Below, in pieces: positions 1 through 8,028 of a stretch of DNA of 64,000 bases. Under the pieces are notes generated by a model, which did not search any database, had not been told where the DNA came from, and worked only from the letters and a program-made list of their open reading frames with translations. This stretch comes from Paenibacillus glycanilyticus NBRC 16618 (GTDB lineage Bacteria; Bacillota; Bacilli; Paenibacillales; Paenibacillaceae): assembly GCF_004000805.1 (NCBI RefSeq), contig NZ_BILY01000028.1:1-64000 (forward strand). The letters are read 5' to 3'. Each line of letters begins with the position of its first letter. Position 1 is the stretch's first letter. The position numbers and the translations under genes were made by a program.

Positions 1-144
1 TGCTCCTGCTCCGCCGCCTGCACCGCCGCCACCGCCTGCTCCTGCGCCGCCGCCTGCACCGCCGCCACCGCCTGCTCCTGCACCGCCGCCTGCTCCTGCT
101 CCGCCGCCAGCTCCTGCGCCACCGCCTGCTCCTGCGCCACCGCC
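1..144 (-). repeat. Short tandem repeat coding for Gly/Ala tail
   Basis: The stretch is made of imperfect 18-bp units, written ggtggcgcaggagcaggc on the coding strand, with shorter and longer variants. It encodes GGGAGA-type hexapeptides and GGGGGA variants. It continues past the left edge of the window, so the copy number is unknown. Such repeats commonly change length by slippage. Confidence 0.85.
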
Positions 145-546
145 TTGGCCAACGCCAAGACCTCTAGCTTTGCCGACACCTTTGGCGCTTACCTTTTTGC
201 CGTATTTAGCCGTGTTGTACGAGTAAGTAATCGACTGGAATGTTTTTGCATCCACCGAGCCAGTCACCGGGAGGCCATGCGTTTTTTGATAATGCTTGAC
301 GCCTCTTACGGTTGTATTGTCATAATAACCGTTGATTTTGCCGGAATAGCTGCCGATTCCCTTAAGCATCCCTTGAATAACGTAGATGTCCGGTCCTTTG
401 GCTCCTTTGCCGACCGCAAGAGTCGTTCCGGCACCGCCAAACATAAGTGCAGCAGACAAAACAACCGCACCCAGGATTTTTCCGGCCTTTTTAGCCTTCC
501 CTTTATTCTCGTCCTCGCGGGAAGACAACATCCAATCCCATTTCAT
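1..546 (-). CDS. Peptidoglycan-binding domain protein with Gly/Ala-rich tail (3' end outside window)
   Basis: This is a partial gene. The minus-strand frame is open from an ATG at 546 to the window edge (182 codons seen) and no stop is reached. A ribosome site (AGGAAGGTG) lies 9 nt before the ATG. Residues 1-20 are charged and contain KKAGKI, followed by a hydrophobic segment of about 20 residues ending in TTLAVG, which could be a signal or membrane anchor. Residues of about 50-115 match a PG_binding_1 domain: GPDIYVIQGMLK, then YSGKINGYYDNTTVRGVKHYQ and GLPVTGSVDAKTF. From about residue 135 onward the sequence is only Gly and Ala. Family knowledge says PG_binding_1 domains target cell wall or spore cortex enzymes. 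No catalytic domain is visible, so it may be structural or the enzyme part may lie outside. The Gly/Ala tail resembles a flexible or silk-like linker. Confidence 0.75.
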   Translation of the reverse strand, partial: MKWDWMLSSREDENKGKAKKAGKILGAVVLSAALMFGGAGTTLAVGKGAKGPDIYVIQGMLKGIGSYSGKINGYYDNTTVRGVKHYQKTHGLPVTGSVDAKTFQSITYSYNTAKYGKKVSAKGVGKARGLGVGQGGGAGAGGGAGAGGGAGAGGGAGAGGGGGAGGGAGAGGGGGAGGGAGA

Positions 547-675
547 TTGTTACTACACCTTCCTATTCTCATTGAATTGTATTTCCACGCCTTACTATTC
601 CCCAATTCAAAATTTCATACGGCACCTTTCGATATAAAAAATAACGGAAAGCTACCGCGCTGCCCGGTAACAACA

Positions 676-710
676 GCAAACCCTCTCCGCTTAAGCCGGA
701 GAGGGTTTGC
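676..710 (-). terminator. Hairpin after the acetyltransferase gene
   Basis: A 15-nt inverted repeat (gcaaaccctctccg/cggagagggtttgc) lies immediately past the stop codon of the gene at 712-1530 on the minus strand. It is followed by only a weak T-rich stretch, so termination may be partial. Confidence 0.6.
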
Positions 711-711
711 T

Positions 712-1530
712 TTAGGATACGAACTTAACGTCGGCTACCTTGCCGCTTTCTACAAAGCCGATATTCTGATACACCTTATTGGAATCGGGGTTGGTCAAAT
801 CCGCATACAGCATGGGGATCCGGTTTTCTTGCACGATCAGGCCGCAGCAGGCGGCAACCGTCGCGCTCGCATACCCCTGCTTGCGCAGCTCCAGCGGCGT
901 ATAGACATAATTAATACGGGCATGGCGCGGAGAGCGGTGAGCGATATGCGCCATCGATACCGGCCTTTTATCAACAATCCATATGTATAAATTGCCTGTT
1001 GCAATCGTATTTTCCGCCGTTGGCAATTGGCTAGCCGGATGGACCTTGTAACCGTATGCGCTTTCCGCAAAGCCGGCCATGAAATCCGCGATTAGCGGAG
1101 CGTCCGAGGAAACGGTCAGCCGCAGTTCTCCCTCTACTTCCGCCGGATACCGGATGTCCGGACAATAATAAGCTTCCATCCCCATTTTGTACTCGGGGCG
1201 CACACGGTAGCGTACAGCGTACAGCTCCGCAAACAGCTTGGCATGCCTAGGCTCCGCCGTAATTCCGCGAAGCGAATATCCGGTAAGCTTCACCAGGCCT
1301 TTGAAGAGAAGGAGTCTTTGTTCCTCCGTAAGCGCCTCATCCACCCACAGCCAGGCATTATGACCAGGCGAACCGGCAAAAATCACGGAGCCCCCCGCGG
1401 CTCTATAGATAACCGAATGGCTCATCTCGCATATCCGGTGCAGCAAATTCATCTTTACCTCGTCTGGAATAAATAAGGGTGATCTTAGAGCATCCATAGC
1501 CTGCTCGCCAGGCTGCAATCTCTCCCACAT
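712..1530 (-). CDS. GNAT-family N-acetyltransferase
   Basis: This 272-aa protein is a predicted acetyl-CoA dependent acetyltransferase. The C-terminal half carries the GNAT fold signs: RINYVYTPLELRKQGYASA is the strand and R/Q-x-x-G-x-A acetyl-CoA loop (here RKQGYA), then LYADLTNPDSNKVYQNIGF is the usual final helix region. The N-terminal half (residues 1-130) is a less conserved GNAT-like portion with LWVDEALTEEQ. A good AAAGGAG site lies 9 nt before the ATG at 1530, which sets the start. Single gene with its own hairpin terminator. The substrate cannot be told from sequence. Confidence 0.8.
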   Translation of the reverse strand: MWERLQPGEQAMDALRSPLFIPDEVKMNLLHRICEMSHSVIYRAAGGSVIFAGSPGHNAWLWVDEALTEEQRLLLFKGLVKLTGYSLRGITAEPRHAKLFAELYAVRYRVRPEYKMGMEAYYCPDIRYPAEVEGELRLTVSSDAPLIADFMAGFAESAYGYKVHPASQLPTAENTIATGNLYIWIVDKRPVSMAHIAHRSPRHARINYVYTPLELRKQGYASATVAACCGLIVQENRIPMLYADLTNPDSNKVYQNIGFVESGKVADVKFVS

Positions 1531-1611
1531 CGCGAATTCTCCTTTCTTATATGGTTCGCGTCCAAAGAAATTCTTCCCAGTCTATATGTATCTGTTGTAT
1601 TCGTCAATCCT

Positions 1612-1646
1612 GCAAAAAGCCCTGCTCGCTGAGCAGGGCTTTTTGC
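1612..1646. terminator. Bidirectional intrinsic terminator
   Basis: Perfect inverted repeat gcaaaaagccctgctc / gagcagggctttttgc with a 3-nt loop. It has A and T runs on both flanks, just downstream of the minus-strand DUF3231 gene that ends at 1654. Confidence 0.8.
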
Positions 1647-1653
1647 TTAATTT

Positions 1654-2172
1654 TTAGGCATGAACAGGCTCGGGGCGCTTCAGTTGGAGCGGTGGCGGGA
1701 TCAGCCACCCTTTCTTTTTGGACATCTCCAAAATACGCAAGCCCAAGGCTGCCTTTGTCATGTGGTATTTGCCGAACAGCGCGCCAATATCTTCCCTAAT
1801 CGAGATACCCATTGCCTGGCTGCAAGCCACAAGACCCGCCGACAGACCGCCGGCAATGCCAAAGGCGATTTCGTTATCCGCAAATCTTGCTCCCGCGGGA
1901 ATATCTTCAAGCTTTACCTGCGGCCTTTCGGGCATCCCCGGAGCAGGCGTTATCCCGTTATGGGTAAGCAACGCGTCCAACTCAGTCGACTCCAGCCTTG
2001 ACTGGTCAATAAGGTCCTCCAGGATCTTTTTGAGATCCTTATCGCCGGCATGGCTTAAATAAGCCTGACAGCAGGAAACGGCGCTTTTGGCCACCATAGA
2101 CGCCTGCCATACGGCATAGATCTCACCGTAGTGCATCGGCTCGTCTTTTGGATTACCACTTAAAATCCCCAT
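1654..2172 (-). CDS. DUF3231 family protein
   Basis: This 172-aa protein begins MGILSGNPKDEPMHYGEIY, which I recognise as the characteristic opening of single-domain DUF3231 proteins of spore formers. It is mostly helical, with HYGEIYAVWQASM, a helix ending DLIDQSRLESTELDALL, and a later IRE...HMTKAALGLRILEMSKKKGWL segment. This is the ferritin-like four-helix pattern seen in CotF/DUF3231 relatives. The function is unknown; related families include spore coat proteins. The ATG at 2172 has no clear ribosome site and lies 2 nt after the stop codon of the upstream gene, so translation is probably coupled to it. Confidence 0.75.
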   Translation of the reverse strand: MGILSGNPKDEPMHYGEIYAVWQASMVAKSAVSCCQAYLSHAGDKDLKKILEDLIDQSRLESTELDALLTHNGITPAPGMPERPQVKLEDIPAGARFADNEIAFGIAGGLSAGLVACSQAMGISIREDIGALFGKYHMTKAALGLRILEMSKKKGWLIPPPLQLKRPEPVHA

Positions 2173-2174
2173 GC

Positions 2175-2651
2175 TTACGTACGCTCGCGATCACGGCTTC
2201 TAAGACCGAACAATCCGGCCAAACCAAGCAGACCAAGCCAGCCCCAGTCGTAATCGCGGTCGTTCGTGTTAGCCAAGGTGCGGTAATTGCCGTTTGTTAA
2301 GGCGCTTGTTCCCATACCTGTACCTGTAGTGCTTGTCGTGCTGTAGCTGTTCATTCGGTTTGTATTGCCAATGAAGCTGTTCCGGTTCGGATTATAACCG
2401 TTATTGGTGCTGTAGTTATTAGTGCCGAAGCCGTTCGTACCGTTCATTGTTCCGTTATAGTTGTTCGTACGGTTGGTTGTCGTGCTGTTGCCATCCGTTC
2501 CGTAAGTTCCGTAAGTCGTGGAACCGTAATGCGTGCTGCGGAAGTTGTCCGTTGCGACCTCATCTTTGGCTGACGCGGCAAAGGCTGGGACGGAAGCGGC
2601 AGACATAAGAATAGTTGCGGCGCACAGCGTGGAGAACAATTTCTTTTTCAT
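2175..2651 (-). CDS. Secreted Asn/Thr/Gly-rich protein with WGxxGxxG C-terminal motif
   Basis: The protein is 158 aa. The start is set at the ATG at 2651, which has a GGGAGG site and begins MKKKLFSTLC, rather than the longer frame opening at 2687. Residues 1-25 form a signal peptide ending near FAASA. The middle (about residues 40-125) is a low-complexity stretch of N, T, G, S and Y with recurring NGT/TNxY words. The C-terminus has DYDWGWLGLLGLAGLFGLRSRDRE, the short hydrophobic WGxxGxxG segment followed by basic residues. That layout is known from WGxxGxxG-family proteins of Bacillales and looks like a surface-sorting or membrane-retention tail. The role is unknown. It is followed 2 nt later by the DUF3231 gene. 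Confidence 0.7.
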   Translation of the reverse strand: MKKKLFSTLCAATILMSAASVPAFAASAKDEVATDNFRSTHYGSTTYGTYGTDGNSTTTNRTNNYNGTMNGTNGFGTNNYSTNNGYNPNRNSFIGNTNRMNSYSTTSTTGTGMGTSALTNGNYRTLANTNDRDYDWGWLGLLGLAGLFGLRSRDRERT

Positions 2652-2834
2652 TGGCGAAAACCTCCCTCGGATATTTGGTACATCCATAAGTGTGCTGTGC
2701 GGAAGGCGCGGATATTCTGCCAGATTTTTAACTGGAGGGAATGCGGCCTATATCCAAACCATTCCTTCCGAATACAGTAATCTCATATGCAAATGAGAGT
2801 TTATAAAATAAGGCTAGGAGGGGACAAGGGCGAG

Positions 2835-3539
2835 ATGACCAAAGCCATTATTGTAGAAATCGAATTTAACAACCGCTCGAACAAGGGCGGTGTTTACAGG
2901 ATTGGGCTAACCCCTCAATGGATTAAGTACCGGATGTCCATCTTTATGAAATATACGCTTCGAAGCCTGCTCAAGCAGACGAACCAGAGCTTCCATGCTT
3001 TTATCCGTTACACGGAGCGGACTAAGGGAATTATCCGTGCTGAGCTTGCGAAATATCCGAAACTGCCGCCGAATATTCGATTCGTAACCGATAAGCAATA
3101 CGGAGAAAAGCTGCGGAGAACGGTCGGCGCAAGTTCTTCTTTCTACCTCGTTCGCCTTGACTGCGATGATACGTATCACCGCACCATGATTGACCAGCTT
3201 CATAAATACAAGCCAAAGCAAGGTACGCGGGCATTGATTAACCAGGCCGGCTACATTTATGACAGCGTGCGGCACCGGATGGCAACGGTTAGCAAATCCT
3301 CCCCGCCCTTTTATACGTGGATTTACAATTCCGAGCAATACTTTGGCGGCTTCCGATATAAGACGGACGGGCACGGCGGAGTCATTAAACATAGGCACGA
3401 GGTTCTGACCAAGTCAGGCAAACGGAATTACATGGTTGTCGTGCATAAAAAGAACACGTTAAATCAGAGGCTTCTGAACAGGCATACCTTTATTTCCAAC
3501 AAGGCAAAAGTGGATGCCATTCTAGGCAAGTTTATTTAA
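2835..3539 (+). CDS. Putative rhamnosyl/glycosyl transferase
   Basis: This 234-aa protein resembles the putative rhamnosyl transferase family (PF11316-like). It opens with a strand (KAIIVEIEFNNR), then WIKYRMSIFMKYTLRSLLKQTNQSFHAFIRY, the recurrent 'first-in-line glycosyltransferase looking at a list' pattern. VRLDCDDTYHR at about residue 110 is the DxD-like nucleotide-sugar and metal site. The ATG at 2835 is preferred because a GGAGGGG site lies 11 nt upstream; an in-frame ATG at 2787 has none. It probably decorates a surface glycan, but no polysaccharide cluster surrounds it. The C-terminal 70 residues are basic. Confidence 0.6.
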   Translation: MTKAIIVEIEFNNRSNKGGVYRIGLTPQWIKYRMSIFMKYTLRSLLKQTNQSFHAFIRYTERTKGIIRAELAKYPKLPPNIRFVTDKQYGEKLRRTVGASSSFYLVRLDCDDTYHRTMIDQLHKYKPKQGTRALINQAGYIYDSVRHRMATVSKSSPPFYTWIYNSEQYFGGFRYKTDGHGGVIKHRHEVLTKSGKRNYMVVVHKKNTLNQRLLNRHTFISNKAKVDAILGKFI

Positions 3540-3613
3540 TGCTTCTCCTTCATAAATGCCGAGGCTGCAGGGAAAGGTAATACCGACAAATTACGATGAG
3601 GCGGTGCGGCGAA

Positions 3614-3898
3614 ATGGGAAGACGAAGCAGAAGATTACTTGTTCCTGAAGCAGGGGCGGCCATGCAGACCTTAAAGGCAGACGTGATGCGCCAGGAAGGC
3701 TACGCGGTTGACGAGAACAGACCGGATGACGTGAAATACGAAGTAGCTAGCGAAATGGGAATCCGGATGAACCGCAATGGCGAGAACGGGAATATGAAAA
3801 CCGAGGATGCCGGCCATGTCGGGGGAAAAATCGGCGGTGCCATGATCCGGGAAATGATCCGGATGGCGCAGGAGAAATTAGCAAAGCGGCAGCCTTAA
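3614..3898 (+). CDS. Alpha/beta-type small acid-soluble spore protein (SASP)
   Basis: The 94-aa product matches the Paenibacillus alpha/beta SASP form. It starts MGRRSRRLLVPEAG, has the SASP-1 segment VKYEVASEMGIRM at about residues 44-56, and ends with GHVGGKIGGAMIREMIRMAQ, the SASP-2 segment that wraps DNA. SASPs coat spore DNA in the A-like form, protect it from UV, and are cut by the Gpr protease on germination. The usual Gpr site, here KYEVASE, is present. ATG 3614 is preferred (GAGGCGGTG upstream) over ATG 3596. Expression in the forespore under sigma-G is inferred from the family. An intrinsic terminator follows directly. Confidence 0.9.
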   Translation: MGRRSRRLLVPEAGAAMQTLKADVMRQEGYAVDENRPDDVKYEVASEMGIRMNRNGENGNMKTEDAGHVGGKIGGAMIREMIRMAQEKLAKRQP

Positions 3899-3916
3899 GC
3901 TGCCGCTTTATTTTTT
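3883..3916 (+). terminator. Intrinsic terminator of the SASP gene
   Basis: An 11-bp stem (aaagcggcagc / gctgccgcttt) with a 5-nt loop, followed by attttttg. It overlaps the last codons of the SASP gene. Confidence 0.85.
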
Positions 3917-3928
3917 GCCTGAATGAGG

Positions 3929-4351
3929 TTAAGGCAACGGTCTTAGCATTTTGGCCCGCCGGATATGGGCAACCCCTTCCTGACATAAACCGTATGGCTC
4001 CCATGGACAATCGTAGCAAAGCCTGTGAATGTCATCCGGTTGAACAACGGCAGCAATGTTCCCGATCAGCTCCTCCCAGCTTAATCGATTGCCGGCCGCC
4101 AGCCCAAGCTCGCCTAATATTTCGCTGTCTTTCCGGTATACGCTTGGGTTATGGCAATGGTTCGGCTGGTCGGATGGAAAGGCCGCGCAGATCTTATCCG
4201 GGCCTTCGATAATTTCTATGATCGTCTTCGGGTCGTTCCGCAGCGTTTCATAAACGGCTGTCATGTTCGTGCAGAAGCTTTCCGAATATCCCTTGCCGCG
4301 GTATCCAAGCAAACAAAACAGATGATGCCCTCTTAACGCGATGCTTTGCAT
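3929..4351 (-). CDS. DUF1284 cysteine-containing protein
   Basis: This 140-aa protein shows the DUF1284 opening LRGHHLFCLLGYRGKGYSESF and several spaced cysteines: C13, C27, C55, C66 and the final group CYDCPW...GLC. The C-terminal CxxC plus a later C suggests a bound metal or Fe-S cluster, as proposed for the family; this is inference. The start ATG at 4351 has a GGGGAGGAG site. An AT-rich inverted repeat lies just upstream at 4371-4409. The biological role is unknown. Confidence 0.75.
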   Translation of the reverse strand: MQSIALRGHHLFCLLGYRGKGYSESFCTNMTAVYETLRNDPKTIIEIIEGPDKICAAFPSDQPNHCHNPSVYRKDSEILGELGLAAGNRLSWEELIGNIAAVVQPDDIHRLCYDCPWEPYGLCQEGVAHIRRAKMLRPLP

Positions 4352-4370
4352 GGGAACTGCTCCTCCCCTT

Positions 4371-4409
4371 CATATGTTAACCCAATTTTACCACAAAGGT
4401 TAACATATG
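4371..4409. repeat. 12-bp perfect inverted repeat in the DUF1284 promoter region
   Basis: catatgttaacc at 4371-4382 is repeated inverted at 4398-4409, with an AT-rich 15-nt spacer. It sits between the minus-strand alkyltransferase-like gene and the DUF1284 start, within 20-60 nt of that start. It could be an operator or a weak hairpin after the upstream gene. Confidence 0.55.
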
Positions 4410-4416
4410 GGGAGAG

Positions 4417-4743
4417 TTATCTATCGGGAGGAATATCCGGTTCATGCCTGTATTCCTCCAGGTCAATCATTCCGTTAATCCCTATATACACGCCTTCGGC
4501 CTCCAGCATATGCCTCTGCAGCATCCGTGATTCGTCTTCCTGGATAGCGATTTCTCCTTTGGCGTTCACCACCCGATGCCAGGGAAGCTGATGGGCGCTG
4601 CTCAAGGAATGCAGGATACGCACGACCTGTCTTGCCCCGCGGCTGCTGCCTGCCAATCCCGCGATTTGCCCGTAGGTCATCACTTTCCCTTCCGGGATCC
4701 TCTTAATAATATCGACTACTCTCTGCGTATAAGGCTGTAACAT
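4417..4743 (-). CDS. Alkyltransferase-like (ATL) DNA-binding protein, MGMT family without the acceptor Cys
   Basis: This 108-aa protein has the MGMT C-terminal DNA-binding fold: VVDIIKRIPEGKVMTYGQIAGLAGSSRGARQV at about residues 8-40, then LPWHRVVNAKGEIA. In true O6-alkylguanine transferases the motif is PCHRV with a catalytic cysteine; here the position holds Trp (PWHRV). That is the signature of ATL proteins, which flip and flag alkylated guanine for nucleotide excision repair rather than repairing it themselves. The start ATG 4743 has a GGAAAGGAC site and is preferred over the longer frame from 4788. It is a single gene. Confidence 0.85.
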   Translation of the reverse strand: MLQPYTQRVVDIIKRIPEGKVMTYGQIAGLAGSSRGARQVVRILHSLSSAHQLPWHRVVNAKGEIAIQEDESRMLQRHMLEAEGVYIGINGMIDLEEYRHEPDIPPDR

Positions 4744-4836
4744 AAGCGTTTGTCCTTTCCCCGTATACTCAAAAAGGATCAGTTCCACTAGCGTTGGCTA
4801 ATGAAACTGACCCTATTCTCGGTTAATTGAATTCCA

Positions 4837-6390
4837 TTATCCCATATGAAGCCCTTCGAGAGCCGCTTCCGGCTTGTCGGCCTGCGCGCTCTCTCCGGAA
4901 TTTTTCTTGCCTCTGCGCAGCAGAAGCCCCAGCAAGGCTCCGGTTATAGCCACAAACACCATAATGCCGAAGGTGTAGTCAAACGCATCGACCGCCAAGG
5001 CGAGGAGCTGCTGCAGCTGCTCCGGACTCGCCTGCGCGGCGCCGCTTCCCGCGGTCTGATTCGTCAGCGCTTCGGGCGGCACGTTCGCTTCAACCATAAG
5101 CTTTGCAATCCGCTTCGTCAGAATTGTGACGAGCAGCGCTACCGCCAGCGAGCTGATTACCTGCTGCATCGCGCTCGTAAGCGAAGTAACCCGGCTGACC
5201 AGCTCCCGCGGCGTCTTGTTGATCAAATGGGAATTAAGCGGCATCATCATAAGCCCCATTCCCGAACCGGCCATGATAAGCGGCAGCAGCAGATCCTCTC
5301 TTCCCGTATGAATGTCGAGATTCGAGTATTGGAAGATTGCTCCGGAAACAAGGCTGAGCCCGATAACCACCAGCCAGCGGACCCCGATCCGGTCGAATAA
5401 ATACCCGCCGATCGGCATCATGCAGGCTGAAGCCAGCGCTTGCGGGAACAAGGTAAGGCCGGTATCAAAGGCGCCGTAGCCGCGGCCCTGCTGAAGAAAC
5501 TGAGGCAGCAGGAAAATCGCGCCAAACAGCGAGAACTGGACAATCCACTGCACCACAATGCCGAACGAGAAATCAACCGAGCGGAACACCCGAAGATCCA
5601 GCAGCGGATGCTTCGCGCGCAGCTCTACGAAAATAAAGACGATTAACGCGATGCCGCCAACGATAAGGCCGGTGAGCGTTTTGTCCGAGGTCCAGCTTTC
5701 GGCGCCCTGGTTAACGCCATAGGATAAAGCGGCGAAAGCGAGCGGCCCCAGAATCATGCCCGGAATATCCAAGCCGGCAAGCTTCTTGGTTGCCAGCTTC
5801 GGCAGACTCCATAGCCCAAACAATACGCTGATAATCCCTACCGGCAGATTGATTAAGAAGATCCAGCGCCAGGAATGGTATTCGACCAGCCAGCCGGACA
5901 GAATGGGGCCAATCGCCGGCGCCAGAAGGATCGGCACGCCAAGCATGCCCATGACCTGCCCCACCTTATTGGGCGGACTCAGCCGGTAAACGTACGCCAT
6001 CGCAACCGGCAGCACGAATCCGCCGCCAAGCCCTTGAATAACTCGGAACATAATCAACGTCTGCGGGTCGTTCGGCAGCGCGCATAGGAGCGAGCCAATC
6101 GTAAAGAGAATAACCGAAGTCAGAAAAACCGTCTTGGCGCCGAACCGGTCGGACAGCCAGCCTGCAAGCGGAATGACGGCGGCTTGCGCCAACATATACC
6201 CCGTTACGGTCCATTGCAGAGTGGGAAGCTGCGTATGGAAATCCTCCACGAGCTTCGATAAAGCTACGTTCATAGCCGTTGTATCGAGAATAACCATAAA
6301 ACAACCGAGAATAATCGCGACAAGCGGAAGCAGAATGCTTTTCATGCTGAAATCCTGCTCCTGCGGGTTATCCGTTAACCGTTGTTCCAT
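4837..6390 (-). CDS. DHA2-family MFS multidrug exporter (EmrB/QacA type, 14 TM)
   Basis: A 517-aa integral membrane protein with about 14 hydrophobic segments. It has the MFS motif A region GWLSDRFGAKTVFL (about residue 80) and the motif C-like GPILSGWLVEYHSWRWIFLINLPVG of drug:H+ antiporters, with the DHA2 opening ILGCFMVILDTTAMNVALSKL. The family exports lipophilic drugs or small metabolites using the proton gradient. ATG 6390 has an AGGAGG site. A -35/-10 pair lies upstream at 6474-6502. No regulator gene is next to it. Confidence 0.9.
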   Translation of the reverse strand: MEQRLTDNPQEQDFSMKSILLPLVAIILGCFMVILDTTAMNVALSKLVEDFHTQLPTLQWTVTGYMLAQAAVIPLAGWLSDRFGAKTVFLTSVILFTIGSLLCALPNDPQTLIMFRVIQGLGGGFVLPVAMAYVYRLSPPNKVGQVMGMLGVPILLAPAIGPILSGWLVEYHSWRWIFLINLPVGIISVLFGLWSLPKLATKKLAGLDIPGMILGPLAFAALSYGVNQGAESWTSDKTLTGLIVGGIALIVFIFVELRAKHPLLDLRVFRSVDFSFGIVVQWIVQFSLFGAIFLLPQFLQQGRGYGAFDTGLTLFPQALASACMMPIGGYLFDRIGVRWLVVIGLSLVSGAIFQYSNLDIHTGREDLLLPLIMAGSGMGLMMMPLNSHLINKTPRELVSRVTSLTSAMQQVISSLAVALLVTILTKRIAKLMVEANVPPEALTNQTAGSGAAQASPEQLQQLLALAVDAFDYTFGIMVFVAITGALLGLLLRRGKKNSGESAQADKPEAALEGLHMG

Positions 6391-6473
6391 CCGTATAACC
6401 TCCTACATGGAATACCCCATTACGCCAAGGTTGAGAAGGACAACGGCAGTCTGTAATGGTAGTGTGCAATCCC

Positions 6474-6502
6474 ATGTTACTGAGCAAAATAGGCGAAGTC
6501 AA
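6474..6502 (-). promoter_or_regulatory. Sigma-A-like promoter of the DHA2 exporter gene
   Basis: On the minus strand TTGACT and TAACAT are separated by 17 nt, about 80 nt before the exporter start codon. Confidence 0.55.
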
Positions 6503-6549
6503 TCGAATTTTTGGTAAAAAATGCATAAAACGTTTTCAGCTTTATTCCG

Positions 6550-7944
6550 CTATTTCATCAGCCGCCGGATGATCGAAAGTCCGCCCTTGGCCGACGGATA
6601 ACGGAAGGCGAAATCGAATCGGGTCGTTTGCTTCAGGACGCTTTTCATATGGGAAAAGGTCTTGAAGCTGTATTCGCCATGATAGGCCCCGATACCGCTC
6701 TCGCCCACTCCGCCAAACGGCAAATACGGCGTCGCCAGATGCATAAGCGTATCGTTGATGCATCCGCCGCCAAACGGCACCGCTTCGGTCACCCGCTTCT
6801 GAATAGCCGCGTTCTCGCTGAACAGGTAGAGAGCAAGCGGCTTCGGACGCGCATTGATCTGATCAATCGCCTCCTGCAGCTCGTCATAGACCAAGACCGG
6901 CAGAATCGGACCGAAAATCTCCTCCTGCATGACCGGCATATTCCAGTCCACGCGGGCTAATACGGTAGGCTCGATCCGGAGCGCCATCTCGTCTGCCCCT
7001 CCACCCATGACAACCTCCCCTTCGCGAAGGAAACCTGCAAGCCGACGGAAATGCCTCTCCGAAATGATTTTGCCGTAATCCTTATGCTCAAGCGGATTCT
7101 GGCCATAGAACTTCGTTACCGACTTGCGGAGCTGCCGCAGGAACTCCTCCAGCACGCTGTGATGCACGAGCGCGTAATCGGGCGCGATGCAGGTCTGCCC
7201 GGCGTTAATGAATTTGCCGAAGGCAAGCCGTCTAGCGGCCAGCTTGAGATTGGCGTCATGATGCACGATAGCCGGGCTTTTGCCCCCAAGCTCCAGCGTA
7301 ACCGGCGTCAAATGCTTGGCTGCCGCCGCCATGACCTGCTTGCCGACGTTAACGCTGCCCGTGAAGAAAATTTTATCGAACGGCAGGTCCAGCAGCTCTT
7401 TGCTTACTTCAACTCCGCCTTCCATAACGGCTATGTAAGAAGGGTCAAACGTATCCTGAACAAGCGAAGACATGACCTCCGATACGGCCGGAGACAGCTC
7501 CGAGGGCTTCAGGACTGCGGTATTGCCCGCCGCTATAGCCCCGACAAGCGGCGCCATCGCAAGCTGGAACGGATAGTTCCACGGAGCGATAATAAGCGCG
7601 GTGCCAAGCGGTTCCGGCACGATATACCCCTTGCTGCCCATGTGGGTGAGCGCCGTTTTGACCTTGGCGGGCTTCATCCACCGCTTCAGCCGCTTCTGCA
7701 CAAAAGAGATTTCCTTCAGGACAAGTCCAATCTCGAGCATATAAGACTCCTGCTCGCTCCGGTTCAGGTCAAGCCGAAGCGCCTGCATAATCGCATCCTC
7801 GCGTTCCGTGACGGCCTGGCGCAGCTTGGCCAGCTGAGCCTGCCGGAATTCGAGACTCCGGGTTGCCCCCGTTCCGTAATAATGCCGCTGCTTCTCCAGC
7901 AACGCTTGAGCTGTATTCGTGTTCGAGTTCAAGTTCATATTCAT
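6550..7944 (-). CDS. Aldehyde dehydrogenase, class 3 type (YwdH-like)
   Basis: A 464-aa NAD(P)-dependent aldehyde dehydrogenase. It has GTALIIAPWNYPFQLAMAPLVGAIAAGN (coenzyme region), VTLELGGKSP with the general-base Glu, and INAGQTCIAPDY with the catalytic Cys. Its length of about 460 aa and C-terminal KTFSHMKSVL with PSAKGG are typical of class 3 enzymes, which oxidise medium- and long-chain or aromatic aldehydes. The start is set at the ATG 7944 after GGCGGGGT. The longer frame to 8103 is shadow sequence. The upstream region is shared with the divergent gene at 8029. Confidence 0.9.
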   Translation of the reverse strand: MNMNLNSNTNTAQALLEKQRHYYGTGATRSLEFRQAQLAKLRQAVTEREDAIMQALRLDLNRSEQESYMLEIGLVLKEISFVQKRLKRWMKPAKVKTALTHMGSKGYIVPEPLGTALIIAPWNYPFQLAMAPLVGAIAAGNTAVLKPSELSPAVSEVMSSLVQDTFDPSYIAVMEGGVEVSKELLDLPFDKIFFTGSVNVGKQVMAAAAKHLTPVTLELGGKSPAIVHHDANLKLAARRLAFGKFINAGQTCIAPDYALVHHSVLEEFLRQLRKSVTKFYGQNPLEHKDYGKIISERHFRRLAGFLREGEVVMGGGADEMALRIEPTVLARVDWNMPVMQEEIFGPILPVLVYDELQEAIDQINARPKPLALYLFSENAAIQKRVTEAVPFGGGCINDTLMHLATPYLPFGGVGESGIGAYHGEYSFKTFSHMKSVLKQTTRFDFAFRYPSAKGGLSIIRRLMK

Positions 7945-8028
7945 GCGATACCCCGCCTTTTTTCGATATAAATCCGGACTTGCAAAATGAAATTCTATGC
8001 TATAGTTAGGAAAAAGGAGCGATGCCGA

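Noticed and set aside
145-990. A 281-codon plus-strand frame over the peptidoglycan-binding gene and the acetyltransferase
   Set aside because: It crosses two well-supported minus-strand genes and their intergenic hairpin; the product shows no domain.
4417-4743. An active O6-methylguanine-DNA methyltransferase
   Set aside because: The PCHRV acceptor cysteine is replaced by Trp.
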